From assembly GCA_964539655.1 (NCBI GenBank), contig CAZIJH010000002.1:1-64000 (forward strand): a DNA stretch of 64,000 nucleotides, read 5' to 3'. Each line of letters opens with the position of its first letter. Within the stretch, counting starts at the first letter, position 1. The notes beneath the pieces are model-generated. The model did no database searches. It saw only the letters and a list, made by a program, of their open reading frames with translations, and was not told where the DNA came from. This DNA comes from CAZIJH01 sp964539655 (lineage in GTDB: Archaea; Aenigmatarchaeota; Aenigmatarchaeia; CG10238-14; SCSR01). Shown in pieces: positions 14,509-22,526 of the stretch. A program made the translations under genes and the position numbers.

Positions 14509-15603
14509 ATGGGAATAAGACAGCTATCTGAAAAGCAGACTGAATCGCGCAACAGTCAGGCCGACGAGGAATTGCGAGAGATTCTCGAGAGAAAGAAGAC
14601 CCAGATAAAAGTCGTCGGATGCGGCGGAGCCGGTAACAACACGATTACGCGACTGAACCAAGTCGGAATTTTTGGAGCAGAAACAATCGCAGTCAACACC
14701 GACGCGCAGGATCTTCTTTACACGGATGCCGACAAAAAAATTCTGATCGGGCGTGAGCTGACTTCCGGGCTGGGAGCCGGCGCGGATCCGCAGATCGGAA
14801 TGGAGGCTGCGAAAGAAAGCAAGGACGAAATAAAGCACGCGCTGCAGGGTGCGGACATGGTGTTCCTAACATGCGGAATGGGCGGAGGTACCGGTACCGG
14901 ATCAATTTCAGTTGTTGCTGATGTCGCGAAAAAACTTGGCGCGCTCACTGTGGCGATTGTGACATTGCCGTTCTCGATGGAAGGAAAGCACAGGGCAGCG
15001 AACGCGAGATTCGGGATCGATAATTTGGAGAATGTCGTCGACACGATGATAGTTATACCGAACGACAAGCTCGTCGAAATAGTTCCTGATGTCCGGGTCG
15101 AAACTGCGTTCAAAGTCGCAGACGAAATTTTAGTAAATGCAGTTAAAGGGATCGCCGAACTTGTTACCAAACCTGGTCTGGTAAATCTAGATTTTGCAGA
15201 CGTGCGCGCAGTTATGGGCCACGCAGGAATAGCGTTGATAGGCATGGGCGAAAGCGACACCGAAAACAGGGCGTTTGAAGCTGTTGAAAAGGCGCTCAAC
15301 AATCCTCTTCTCAGCATCGACGTCGAAGGAGGTAATGGTGCGTTGGTGAACGTCATAGGCGGGCCTGATGTGACAGTAAGAGAATCGCAGCAGATAGTCG
15401 AGGCAGTTTCGTCAAGGCTTGCGCCCGACGCGAAAGTCATATGGGGAACGCAGATCGACAAATCTCTCGGCGACACCGTCAGGGCGATGCTCGTAATTAC
15501 CGGAGTGAAAGCTCCCCACATATTCGGCCAGGACAAATCGTACGGAAAGACCGTCAAGAAAAAAGCGATCGAGGAAGAGCTCGGCGTGGAATTCGTCGAG
15601 TGA
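14509..15603 (+). CDS. ftsZ: Cell division protein FtsZ
   Basis: This tubulin-like GTPase has 364 residues. GCGGAGNNT is the N-terminal nucleotide loop, GMGGGTGTGS the tubulin signature, and NTDAQDLLYT, NARFGIDNLENVVDTMIVIPNDKL and GLVNLDFADVRAVM (T7 loop with catalytic Asp) are as in archaeal FtsZ1/FtsZ2. The N-terminal 30 residues are charged and variable; the C-terminus ends soon after the core and has no long tail. It is followed within 46 bases by secE, the order ftsZ-secE-spt5 common to many archaea. Confidence 0.97.
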   Translation: MGIRQLSEKQTESRNSQADEELREILERKKTQIKVVGCGGAGNNTITRLNQVGIFGAETIAVNTDAQDLLYTDADKKILIGRELTSGLGAGADPQIGMEAAKESKDEIKHALQGADMVFLTCGMGGGTGTGSISVVADVAKKLGALTVAIVTLPFSMEGKHRAANARFGIDNLENVVDTMIVIPNDKLVEIVPDVRVETAFKVADEILVNAVKGIAELVTKPGLVNLDFADVRAVMGHAGIALIGMGESDTENRAFEAVEKALNNPLLSIDVEGGNGALVNVIGGPDVTVRESQQIVEAVSSRLAPDAKVIWGTQIDKSLGDTVRAMLVITGVKAPHIFGQDKSYGKTVKKKAIEEELGVEFVE

Positions 15604-15608
15604 AAAAG

Positions 15609-15619
15609 TTTTATAAATA
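15609..15619 (+). promoter_or_regulatory. TATA box of the secE-spt5 genes
   Basis: TTTTATAAATA ends 30 bases before ATG 15650, just after the ftsZ stop. The same spacing is seen for several genes in the window. Confidence 0.65.
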
Positions 15620-15649
15620 CTTCTCTTCAACTATAGATGAGAGCTGGTT

Positions 15650-15823
15650 ATGGCTTTGAACATCAAGGAGACATTGGAGAATTACAGAAGGGTTCTTGCA
15701 GTCAGCAGGAAGCCAACGATGGATGACTACAAGCTTACCGCAAAAATCAGCGCGGTCGGCATGATAGCGGTCGGCCTCGTCGGATTCGTAATCTATCTCT
15801 TGTCTGTCCTGTTCATAGGCTGA
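15650..15823 (+). CDS. secE: Protein translocase subunit SecE (Sec61 gamma)
   Basis: This small 57-residue single-span protein has the amphipathic cytoplasmic helix ALNIKETLENYRRVLAVSRKP and the TM helix SAVGMIAVGLVGFVIYLLSVLFIG. The sequence VSRKPTMDDYKLTAKIS is the typical archaeal/eukaryotic SecE/Sec61-gamma line before the membrane. It sits between ftsZ and spt5, as in most archaea, and would work with SecY and the SecD/SecF pair at 41.6-44.3 kb. Confidence 0.93.
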   Translation: MALNIKETLENYRRVLAVSRKPTMDDYKLTAKISAVGMIAVGLVGFVIYLLSVLFIG

Positions 15824-15848
15824 AATCGGAAATTGGAGAAAAAATAAA

Positions 15849-16292
15849 ATGATATTCACATTGAAGACAGTCGTGGGAAGAGAGAACATAGTCATCGAGT
15901 CGGTAGCATCGAAAGCAAAGACCGAGAACATACAGATCCAGTCTCTGATACATCCGCAGGAAATAAAGGGATACGTGTTTATCGAAGGCGAACTCAGCGA
16001 TGTCGAGAGGGCCGCTCAGTCCGTCCCTCACGTGAGAGGAATAATAAAGAATCCGATCGAGATGAAGCAGATCCAGAGATTCCTGCAGCCGAAGACGATC
16101 GTCATAGAGCTCAATGTTGGAGACGTGGTCGAGGTTGTCGGTGGACCTTTCAAGGGAGAGAAAGGAAAAGTAACGAGATACGACAAAGTGAAGCGCGAGG
16201 TCACGATAGAACTTTTGGAAGTGACAGTTCCGATTCCGGTCACGGTCTCCGTAGAATTCGTGAGAGTCATCGAAAAAATCGGAGCCAAATAG
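15849..16292 (+). CDS. spt5: Transcription elongation factor Spt5 (NusG family)
   Basis: The 147-residue protein has an NGN domain (FTLKTVVGRENIVIESVASKA ... GYVFIEGE) and a KOW domain (VGDVVEVVGGPFKGEKGKVTRYDKVKREV). It clamps RNA polymerase over the DNA-RNA channel together with Spt4. The length is that of archaeal Spt5 without the extra KOWs of eukaryotes. The neighbours secE and uL11 give the usual archaeal order. Confidence 0.97.
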   Translation: MIFTLKTVVGRENIVIESVASKAKTENIQIQSLIHPQEIKGYVFIEGELSDVERAAQSVPHVRGIIKNPIEMKQIQRFLQPKTIVIELNVGDVVEVVGGPFKGEKGKVTRYDKVKREVTIELLEVTVPIPVTVSVEFVRVIEKIGAK

Positions 16293-16333
16293 GATTTAAA
16301 TTGTTGCAAACAATTAATTCGAGATGATTTTAG

Positions 16334-16831
16334 ATGCCGAGAAAAGAAATTTTGGATTTGCTTATTGAAGGCGGGAAGGCCGCTCCTGGTCCAGCCACTG
16401 CTCCGAAATTGTCCGCATTGAAAGTAAACATCGGTGACCTTTTCAAGAAAGTAAACGACGCGACTAAGGACTACGCCGGAATGCAGGTTCCGGTGAAAGT
16501 GGAAATTGACAGGGATACGAAATTATTCGAAGTGAAAGTCGGAACTCCTCCGGTCTCCAGCCTGATAAAAAAGGAAATGGGAGTCGATCTCGCGAAAATA
16601 ACCGAGGAAGAAAAAACGAAGGGGAAAGTTTCAGTCGGAGATTTGAAAATGGATCAAGTTGTTAAGATTGCCAAAATGAAACAGGGTGCTCTGCTCGCGA
16701 AAGATTTGAAAGCGGCCGTGAAACAAATTCTCGGAACAGCCGCGAGCATGCCGATGACTGTCGAGGGTAGAAAGAGCAAGGAACTGATAAAGGAAGTTGA
16801 CGAAGGCAAGTGGGATTCCGTAATTAGCTAA
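16334..16831 (+). CDS. rpl11: Ribosomal protein uL11
   Basis: The 165 residues begin with an archaeal uL11 N-terminus (LIEGGKAAPGPATAPKLSALKVN). They have the thiostrepton-region rRNA-binding domain (VKVEIDRDTKLFEVKVGTPPVSSLIKKEMG) and end SVISG-like. It builds the GTPase-associated centre together with uL10 and P1. Here uL11 is followed by two genes on the other strand before uL1, although uL11-uL1-uL10-L12 is the more usual contiguous order. Confidence 0.97.
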   Translation: MPRKEILDLLIEGGKAAPGPATAPKLSALKVNIGDLFKKVNDATKDYAGMQVPVKVEIDRDTKLFEVKVGTPPVSSLIKKEMGVDLAKITEEEKTKGKVSVGDLKMDQVVKIAKMKQGALLAKDLKAAVKQILGTAASMPMTVEGRKSKELIKEVDEGKWDSVIS

Positions 16832-16899
16832 TTCTATGTTTCCCAATTTTTTAAAATATCAAATTTATAATTGTCTGCTAACTTTGGACGAACCAAAAG

Positions 16900-17106
16900 T
16901 TAGAATACAATGTTCTCTTCCAAAATATTAGCAATCCCTCCGCAATTCCTGATCCATATCGCGATTTTCATCAGCTCCTTGATGTTGTCGGACTTCCAGA
17001 CGGAATTCTGCATCTTCTTCGCATCAATCGATTTCAAAAGACGGTTGACCTTAATAGCCAGAATCGACTGGCCTTTCGGGATATCGAATAATAACAAATA
17101 GCTCAT
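16900..17106 (-). CDS. Solitary Cas2/VapD-fold small protein
   Basis: The 68 residues follow the Cas2/VapD/PaaX-C ferredoxin-like pattern: first strand LLLFDIPKG with the Asp after a hydrophobic strand, then KVNRLLKSIDAKKMQNSVWKSD, the helix-plus-strand with the recurrent QNSVW line, and a last strand. It is shorter than Cas2 (about 90 residues). No cas1, other cas gene or CRISPR array is present in the window. Nuclease activity is uncertain, since many solitary members serve other roles. A TATA-like CTTTATATGT precedes it. Confidence 0.6.
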   Translation of the reverse strand: MSYLLLFDIPKGQSILAIKVNRLLKSIDAKKMQNSVWKSDNIKELMKIAIWIRNCGGIANILEENIVF

Positions 17107-17161
17107 AAAGTGTTAAAAGTATGACAAATACATATAAAGATTTGTATTATTTACAGGTCAA

Positions 17162-17812
17162 TTATTTCTTATAAACTATTTCTCGAATCCTTCTATCATG
17201 TTCCAACCTTGAGACTCCCCAATACGTGAGCATCAATTCCCCGAGCAAATTTTGCCCCAAGAACATGTCTAAAATTTTCGAATCTTTATCGTCGTGGAAA
17301 TAGCCAACCAGACACGTATACGGATCGTGATTTATTTTATCGCCATCGGCGTGCGACGTAATCTTGATCGCTCTTACAGCCGGCATCCAGTTTCTTCTTC
17401 CAAATTTGTAAAACATTGCCTGGACATCGCTCGGATCAAAACGCCTGCCATAACTCAACAAAATACTTGTTTCCGCGGTTTCCCTGTTAATGGATTGTAT
17501 CGACGTATCCGAATCCTCGTATCCAAATCCATGAAGCCCGCTTGTCCAAAATTTTCTCAGATGATTCATGTTATGATGAGACAGACCAAAAGGAATTTTG
17601 ACACAATACTGCTTGGTCAACTTTGACAAGTTGTTGTAGTTATTCGGACTGTGTGGAAAGGATTTCGGAAACTGAATGAAATGCGCCTTTATCCCGTGTT
17701 TTTCGACAACGTGCTCCTCTTTGCCTCCATCAATTTTCGGGACATTTATCCAAGCCTTCCGACCATTTTTTTCGTAGGCCCTTTTTTGGGATTCTGCGAC
17801 CAGCAATGACAT
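17162..17812 (-). CDS. Hypothetical protein
   Basis: This soluble 216-residue protein of unknown function is rich in His, Asn and aromatic residues. It has no signal peptide or membrane segment. Visible lines are HNMNHLRKFWTSGLHGFGYEDSD, ETSILLSYGRRFDPSDVQAMFYKFG and a C-terminal VSRLEHDRRIREIVYKK. No motif is recognised. It lies between uL11 and uL1 on the opposite strand, next to the Cas2-fold gene; both have their own upstream sequences. Confidence 0.6.
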   Translation of the reverse strand: MSLLVAESQKRAYEKNGRKAWINVPKIDGGKEEHVVEKHGIKAHFIQFPKSFPHSPNNYNNLSKLTKQYCVKIPFGLSHHNMNHLRKFWTSGLHGFGYEDSDTSIQSINRETAETSILLSYGRRFDPSDVQAMFYKFGRRNWMPAVRAIKITSHADGDKINHDPYTCLVGYFHDDKDSKILDMFLGQNLLGELMLTYWGVSRLEHDRRIREIVYKK

Positions 17813-17875
17813 GATTATCGAATAACAGAGAAACTTTTTAAAGGTTGAGCTACAACTAGATTTACCCGCAAGTCA

Positions 17876-17892
17876 CTGCTTCGGCAGGAGGG
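17876..17892 (+). promoter_or_regulatory. UUCG hairpin and Shine-Dalgarno in the uL1 leader
   Basis: CTGC-TTCG-GCAG (17876-17887) forms a tight tetraloop hairpin that runs directly into GGAGGG, 7 bases before ATG 17900. A TATA-like TTTTTAAAG at 17835-17843 predicts a leader of about 30 bases, so the hairpin would be near the 5' end of the mRNA. uL1 represses its own operon in other organisms by binding its mRNA; that this hairpin is the site is inference. Confidence 0.4.
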
Positions 17893-17899
17893 TCGTAAC

Positions 17900-18517
17900 A
17901 TGAATGAAAAAATATTGAAAGCCGTGAAGGAACTGAAAGAGAAATCCGAGAAAAGAAACTTTTCTCAAACTTTTGATTTGATCGTTTCCTTGAAAGATAT
18001 CGACATGAAGAAGCCCGAGAGCAAGATCAACGAGGACTTCCCGCTTCCGCACAGCAGGGGAGACGACGCGAAGGTAATAATTTTTTCCGACACTCAAAAG
18101 TTTCCTGACGCGGAAGTGATGACCGGAGCCGACATAAATTCTCTTGCCGCGAACAAAAGGAACGCGAAAAAGATTGCGAGAGACACGGACTTCTTTTTGG
18201 CGGAAGCAAAGCTGATGCCTCTGGTCGGTAAGGTTCTCGGCCAGTCGCTCGGTCCAAGAGGAAAAGTCCCGAAGCTTCTTATCGGAAACATTCCGGACCT
18301 GGTGAAAAATTACAGACACGCCGTGAAGCTGAGGACAAAAGATTCTCCGGTGATACAATGCATGACCGGGAACGACAAGATGCCGGACGAGCAGATCGCG
18401 GAAAATATAGAAGCGGTTGTAAACTTTCTGGCGCACAAGCTTCCGCAAGGCAAGAACAACATCGGAAAGGTCCTGCTCAAAATGACAATGAGCAAGCCTA
18501 TCAGGGTAGAGGTGTAA
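17900..18517 (+). CDS. rpl1: Ribosomal protein uL1
   Basis: This 205-residue two-domain protein of the L1 stalk binds 23S rRNA and, in many archaea and bacteria, its own mRNA. Clear lines are KFPDAEVMTGADINSLAANKRNAKKIARDTDFFLAEA, MPLVGKVLGQSLGPRGKVPKLL (the rRNA-binding loop) and the C-terminal NNIGKVLLKMTMSKPIRVEV. It begins the uL1-uL10-P1 series with a strong GGAGGG and a leader hairpin. Confidence 0.97.
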   Translation: MNEKILKAVKELKEKSEKRNFSQTFDLIVSLKDIDMKKPESKINEDFPLPHSRGDDAKVIIFSDTQKFPDAEVMTGADINSLAANKRNAKKIARDTDFFLAEAKLMPLVGKVLGQSLGPRGKVPKLLIGNIPDLVKNYRHAVKLRTKDSPVIQCMTGNDKMPDEQIAENIEAVVNFLAHKLPQGKNNIGKVLLKMTMSKPIRVEV

Positions 18518-18521
18518 TGAG

Positions 18522-19298
18522 ATGGCGAAAGAACAAAAAATAAAGGCGGTCGAGGAACTGAGAAAACTAATCGATTCTTATTCGACAGTCGGAATCATCG
18601 ACATGAACAAGCTCGGAGCAAAGCAGCTGCAGGAAGTCAAGAAGGCCCTGCGCAGAAAGGCGAACATAATGATAACAAAGAAAACTATTTTGCTGCGCGC
18701 AATAAGATCATCGTCGAGAGAGAAAATCGGCGATCTCGAAAAACTTGCTCCACTCCAGCCAGCAATTGTGCTGACTAACGAGGATCCGTTCAAATTTTAC
18801 GCCGTCGCGAGCAAACTGAAATCGCCGACATTCGCGAAGGAAGGCGACGTTGCGGAGGATGAAATTTTTGTTGCGGCAGGCCCGACAGGATTGATGCCGG
18901 GACCAGTCATCAGCGAATTCGCAAAAGTGAAGATACCAGCCGGTGTCGAGGAAGGAAAAATTTCAGTCAAGAAAGATACAGTAGTTGCAAAAAAAGGCGA
19001 CAAGATTTCGAAGGATCTCGCGGTCATTTTGAGGAAGCTGAAGATACAGCCGATCAACGTCGGAATAATAATTTCAGCGGTTTACGAGAAGGGAATGATA
19101 TACGTGAAGGACACGTTGGACCTTGTAGGGGAAAATTATCTGAACAAAATCAAGCAGGCTTTCAACGAAGCTTTAAATCTGTCTGTTGCCATAGGTTATC
19201 CAACAAAGGAGAACGTGGCTCAACTGTTGGCGAAAGCTTACAGGCAGGCACAGGCTGTTGAAAAAATAATAAAACAACCAAGTGGAGGTTCGAATTAA
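18522..19298 (+). CDS. rpl10: Ribosomal protein uL10 (P0)
   Basis: The 258-residue P0 anchors P1 dimers to the ribosome. The rRNA-binding domain runs from AVEELRKLIDSYSTVGIIDMNKLGAKQL to about residue 110. An insertion domain (TGLMPGPVISEFAKVKIPAGVEEGKISVKKDTVVAKKGDKIS) follows, then the P1-binding helix region (AFNEALNLSVAIGYPTKENVAQLL). It ends soon after, so the acidic tail shared with P1 in many archaea is absent. The stop abuts the ATG of P1. Confidence 0.96.
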   Translation: MAKEQKIKAVEELRKLIDSYSTVGIIDMNKLGAKQLQEVKKALRRKANIMITKKTILLRAIRSSSREKIGDLEKLAPLQPAIVLTNEDPFKFYAVASKLKSPTFAKEGDVAEDEIFVAAGPTGLMPGPVISEFAKVKIPAGVEEGKISVKKDTVVAKKGDKISKDLAVILRKLKIQPINVGIIISAVYEKGMIYVKDTLDLVGENYLNKIKQAFNEALNLSVAIGYPTKENVAQLLAKAYRQAQAVEKIIKQPSGGSN

Positions 19299-19592
19299 AT
19301 GCAAGAAGTTTACGCCAGCTTAATACTGCACGATGCGAAGCAAGCTATCAGCGAGGACAACATCAAGAAAGTTTTGCAGAGCATAGGCAGCACAGTTGAC
19401 GAAGCCAAAATCAAGGCCTTAGTTGCGTCGCTCGAAGGACAGAACATCGACGAGCTCATCAAACAGGCTGCTGTTGCGGTGACCGCCGCGCCGGCTGCTG
19501 GAGCTAGCGAGAAGACGGAAGAGAAGAGCGAGGAAGAGGAGAAGAAGGCGTCTGAGGAAGCTTCGGCTGGATTGAGCGCACTATTCGGCTGA
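19299..19592 (+). CDS. rpl12: Ribosomal P1 (L12) stalk protein
   Basis: The 97-residue archaeal P1 dimer subunit recruits translation GTPases. The N-terminal dimerisation helices (MQEVYASLILHDAKQAISEDNIKKVL) are followed by an Ala-rich hinge (AAPAAGASEKTEEK) and an acidic tail ending SAGLSALFG, the conserved hydrophobic end that contacts elongation factors. It starts immediately after uL10 with a GGAGG site. Confidence 0.96.
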   Translation: MQEVYASLILHDAKQAISEDNIKKVLQSIGSTVDEAKIKALVASLEGQNIDELIKQAAVAVTAAPAAGASEKTEEKSEEEEKKASEEASAGLSALFG

Positions 19593-19634
19593 AGTGATTT
19601 TTTACTTTCAGCTAGCCATGTAGGTGAAGAAATA

Positions 19635-19967
19635 GTGAATAATTCAATCAGGGAAAAAATTGAAAGCGGATATTACTCCGATTCAAATCGTGCTCCGGAT
19701 CTGAGAGTAATGTTAAGACTGCATGACGAGAACGCCCCGATGTCCGTGGAGAATTTGTCAAGCGACACAAAAATTTCCATAGTCACGGTAAAAGATGCTA
19801 TAATAAGATTACAGGGCCGTTTCTATCTTGATAGAGTTAAGACATCTTCGGGCCTGAAATATTTACTCACAAAATTAGGAAAGGATTACGCGCTAACCAA
19901 AGAAGAAGCGACAAATTCTCATTTGATGATCGGAAAGGTTCTTGAAATGGAGACTACTGAATGTTAG
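19635..19967 (+). CDS. Winged-helix protein heading a nucleotide-enzyme series
   Basis: Starting at GTG 19635, the 110 residues include a helix-turn-helix: LRVMLRLHDENAPMSVENLSSDTKISIVTVKDAIIRL, with wing LDRVKTSSGLKYLLTKLG. It overlaps the HIT gene by 7 bases (frame shift), so it is the first member of an overlapping series HIT-MazG-HD-DHH. It may regulate that set (inference). No close family is recognised. Confidence 0.55.
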   Translation: MNNSIREKIESGYYSDSNRAPDLRVMLRLHDENAPMSVENLSSDTKISIVTVKDAIIRLQGRFYLDRVKTSSGLKYLLTKLGKDYALTKEEATNSHLMIGKVLEMETTEC

Positions 19968-20371
19968 ACGACAACTGCATTTTCTGCAAAATAGTAGAAG
20001 GGAAACTCCCGGCGGTCAAAATTTGGGAGGACGATGAACATGTTGCGATTTTGGACCTTTATCCGCGGGTCGAAGGTCAGACTCTCGTCATAACGAAGGA
20101 ACATTTCGATTCGTACGCATTCGACCTACCGGACGATGTTTTTGAAAAACTTTTGATGGCGGCGAAAAAAATCGGGAAGACGCTTGACAAGGCGCTCGGT
20201 GCCGAAAAGACGGTAATGATAACAGAAGGTTACGGTGTCAATCACGTTCACGTCAAACTTTATCCGAACCCTCCCGGAGGATACGAAGGATTCACCACAA
20301 CTGCATTGGGCCAGAAGGCGACAGTCGAAAGCCTTGAGGAAGTTGCCAAAAAAATCCGCGAGGCGATCTAA
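19961..20371 (+). CDS. HIT-family nucleotide hydrolase/transferase
   Basis: This 136-residue histidine-triad protein begins DDNCIFCKIVEGKLPAVKIWEDD, the classical HIT start with the CxxC motif. The triad region is NHVHVKLYP at 94-102. The first two histidines (H95, H97, the second catalytic) are kept, but the third triad position is Lys99. HIT proteins cleave nucleoside phosphoramidates, adenylylated compounds or dinucleoside polyphosphates. It shares one base (TAATG) with the next gene. Confidence 0.9.
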   Translation: MLDDNCIFCKIVEGKLPAVKIWEDDEHVAILDLYPRVEGQTLVITKEHFDSYAFDLPDDVFEKLLMAAKKIGKTLDKALGAEKTVMITEGYGVNHVHVKLYPNPPGGYEGFTTTALGQKATVESLEEVAKKIREAI

Positions 20372-20742
20372 TGGTTGAGCTGAAAGATATTTTCAAATTC
20401 CAGAAAGAGTTCGACGAGAAGCACGGATGGATCTGGGACCATGCCGACCCGGAAAAGAGAAGCAACATGCTGAAGCTGGGCGCGCTTGCGTTGGCGGGAG
20501 AGGCTGGGGAGTTTGCGAATCTTGTGAAAAAAGTCTGGAGGCAGCTGGACCACGACGGAACGGGCCCGAGCGCGGAGATGGTTAAAAAATTGCAAGAGGA
20601 AATCGTGGATGTTTTTATCTACGTTGTAACTTTGAGCGAAAATTTAAATCTGGACCTTGAGAAAGGTTATTTCGACAAGATGAAGTTTAACAACGAAAGG
20701 TTCCAAAAATTCGAGAAGGGAAAAGATGAAACAACTGCTTGA
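20371..20742 (+). CDS. MazG-like NTP pyrophosphohydrolase
   Basis: The 123-residue all-alpha NTP-PPase carries LALAGEAGEFANLVKK (the ExxE metal site) and LQEEIVDVFIYVVTLSENLNLD (the second E/D pair). The N-terminal half DIFKFQKEFDEKHGWIWDH fits the MazG-like nucleotide pyrophosphohydrolase family. It should hydrolyse noncanonical or excess nucleoside triphosphates to monophosphate and pyrophosphate. The start overlaps the HIT stop, and its own 3' end overlaps the HD gene by 17 bases. Confidence 0.85.
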   Translation: MVELKDIFKFQKEFDEKHGWIWDHADPEKRSNMLKLGALALAGEAGEFANLVKKVWRQLDHDGTGPSAEMVKKLQEEIVDVFIYVVTLSENLNLDLEKGYFDKMKFNNERFQKFEKGKDETTA

Positions 20743-21340
20743 ACTCGCTGAAAAAATCCAGAACAAGGAACTGAGGAAAAAGGTAATCGATTTTATCAAG
20801 GATCCCACGCCGACACACAAGGATTTCAAGAAATATCCGAAAGGAAAATGGGATGAAATAAAAACTTGGTTTTCTGTCGGAGGAAGCCCTGTCGAGCGAG
20901 ATGTTCTCAACCACACTTCCGCAGTCACAGAACTTTGCATTTCTATCGCTGACATAGTCGAGAGAAATTACAAGACGACTGTCAACAAGGATTTCCTAAT
21001 TGCCGGCGCGCTTCTGCACGACGTCATGAAACTTGTGGAATGGAAAATGGGAGAGCTCGGTCCGGAGCACACAGGAATCATGCTCGACCACTCAATCATG
21101 GGATCCGCGGAACTTTACAGCAGGGAATTTCCGGAGGAAATCATCCACATAGTCGCGTCGCATTTCGGCGAACACGGGCCAACCGCTCCAAGAACGATAG
21201 AGGCGTACATAGTCTACAATGTCGACAGCTTCCTAGCGATGATAGAATACAACATCAACCTTCCGAAGCAGAAAGCGCAGCAGCTTCCAATGATTTTGTT
21301 CGACGACGAAACGATTAAGAAACTCGGCGAGAAATCTTAA
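20726..21340 (+). CDS. HD-domain phosphohydrolase
   Basis: The 204-residue protein has the HD signature ALLHDVMKL (second metal ligands) with an upstream His in NHTSAVTELC, followed by HSIMGSAELY and HIVASHFGEHG. These are the usual His/Asp set of HD phosphatases and nucleotidases. The precise substrate (dNMP, cyclic nucleotide or RNA end) is unknown. The context with HIT, MazG and DHH proteins fits nucleotide house-cleaning. It overlaps the MazG-like gene by 17 bases and is followed by DHH after three bases. Confidence 0.8.
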   Translation: MKQLLELAEKIQNKELRKKVIDFIKDPTPTHKDFKKYPKGKWDEIKTWFSVGGSPVERDVLNHTSAVTELCISIADIVERNYKTTVNKDFLIAGALLHDVMKLVEWKMGELGPEHTGIMLDHSIMGSAELYSREFPEEIIHIVASHFGEHGPTAPRTIEAYIVYNVDSFLAMIEYNINLPKQKAQQLPMILFDDETIKKLGEKS

Positions 21341-21343
21341 TAG

Positions 21344-22450
21344 ATGTCAGAAGAACTTATTTCTAAAACGATAAAACCCGCGACTGATTTTATTGGAAAA
21401 ATAAAGAAAGACAGCAGGGTCACGATAGTTTACGGGCATGACAACGATACGATATGCTCAGCAGCAATAATTTACAAACTTATTGAAAAGAAATTCGGAA
21501 TAAAATCAAAACTCGTCGTGTCCGAATTCAATTTCAAACTTGGCGAAAGTTCTTTTGATGAAATCAAAAAATCCAATCCAGAATTCGTGATTGTTCTCGA
21601 CATCGCGGAAATCCCGAAAATCACCGAGGTGTTCTTAGAAAATTATGAAACCATTGTGATAGATCATCACGGACCGTCAATTTACAAAAAATTGGCATAT
21701 TCCAATCCAATGCTGCACGACAAAAAATCCTACATACCAGTGACTTACATTTCTTACAGGATTTACAAAACGTTTTTCGACCCAAAAGAAATTTTGTGGA
21801 TAGCTGGCATCGGGACGTTGGCAGATCATGGAGTGAGACAGACTACCGACCTTTTCAAGGAAATCAAGAAATACAATTATGAGTTGGTCGATGACATTGA
21901 ATTCGTAGATGAAAAAATGTTTGACTCTACAACGTTAGGACTTTTATCAAAAATGTTCGATTCTGCAGCAGTAGTGAAAAATATCGAAGGGGTCAGGCTT
22001 GCAGAAAAAATCCTTATCGAATCCGGTTCGTACAAAGACATACTGCAATTGAAAAATGCAGACATCAAAAAACTTTCGTCATTGTATGAAACCAAAAGAA
22101 AAGAATTCGAAAGGCTGGTCGATGATTTTCACAAGAACAAAAAAGAAATCGGGATGTTTCTGATTTACGAGATAAAATCAAAATTGAAACTCAAATCAAA
22201 TCTCGCTGGATACATACAGCAATTCTACAAAGACAAAATAATCGTTGTCTACCAGCTACAAAAAGATTTTTACGAGATGAGCTTCAGGAGAGGACCGGAT
22301 GTTAAAACAGATTTAAGAACTGTTGCAAAGTTTTCTGTAAGATCTATTGAAAATTCCAGCGCCGGGGGGCACGAGCCGGCATCCGCCGCAAGAATTCCAA
22401 AAAAAGATTTGGACAAATTCGTTGAGAATTTGAAATTATATTCTGAATAA
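21344..22450 (+). CDS. DHH/DHHA1-family phosphoesterase
   Basis: The 368 residues show a DHH domain with GHDNDTICSA in the motif I place (usual D-x-D), VLDIAEIP, IDHHGPS (the DHH motif at about 107-109) and GIGTLADHG. A DHHA1-like C-terminal domain with GGHEPASAARI follows. Archaeal members include the RecJ-like GAN nuclease, phosphodiesterases of oligo-RNA or cyclic dinucleotides, and others. The first motif being GHDND rather than DHDADG is a deviation. It ends the overlapping nucleotide-enzyme series. Confidence 0.85.
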   Translation: MSEELISKTIKPATDFIGKIKKDSRVTIVYGHDNDTICSAAIIYKLIEKKFGIKSKLVVSEFNFKLGESSFDEIKKSNPEFVIVLDIAEIPKITEVFLENYETIVIDHHGPSIYKKLAYSNPMLHDKKSYIPVTYISYRIYKTFFDPKEILWIAGIGTLADHGVRQTTDLFKEIKKYNYELVDDIEFVDEKMFDSTTLGLLSKMFDSAAVVKNIEGVRLAEKILIESGSYKDILQLKNADIKKLSSLYETKRKEFERLVDDFHKNKKEIGMFLIYEIKSKLKLKSNLAGYIQQFYKDKIIVVYQLQKDFYEMSFRRGPDVKTDLRTVAKFSVRSIENSSAGGHEPASAARIPKKDLDKFVENLKLYSE

Positions 22451-22526
22451 TATGTTATGGACTATGGGAAATCTACTCCCCCGAAAAACGCCTAAGCCGA
22501 CGCGACAAAATAATTTTTAGATTGAC

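Noticed and set aside
14718..15557. Long open frame antisense to ftsZ
   Set aside because: FtsZ motifs are complete on the plus strand; the antisense frame is Ser/Thr-rich with no family pattern, as expected from codon mirroring.
16900..17106. CRISPR system
   Set aside because: Only a Cas2-fold protein is present; no repeat-spacer array and no cas1 or effector genes were seen anywhere in the window.
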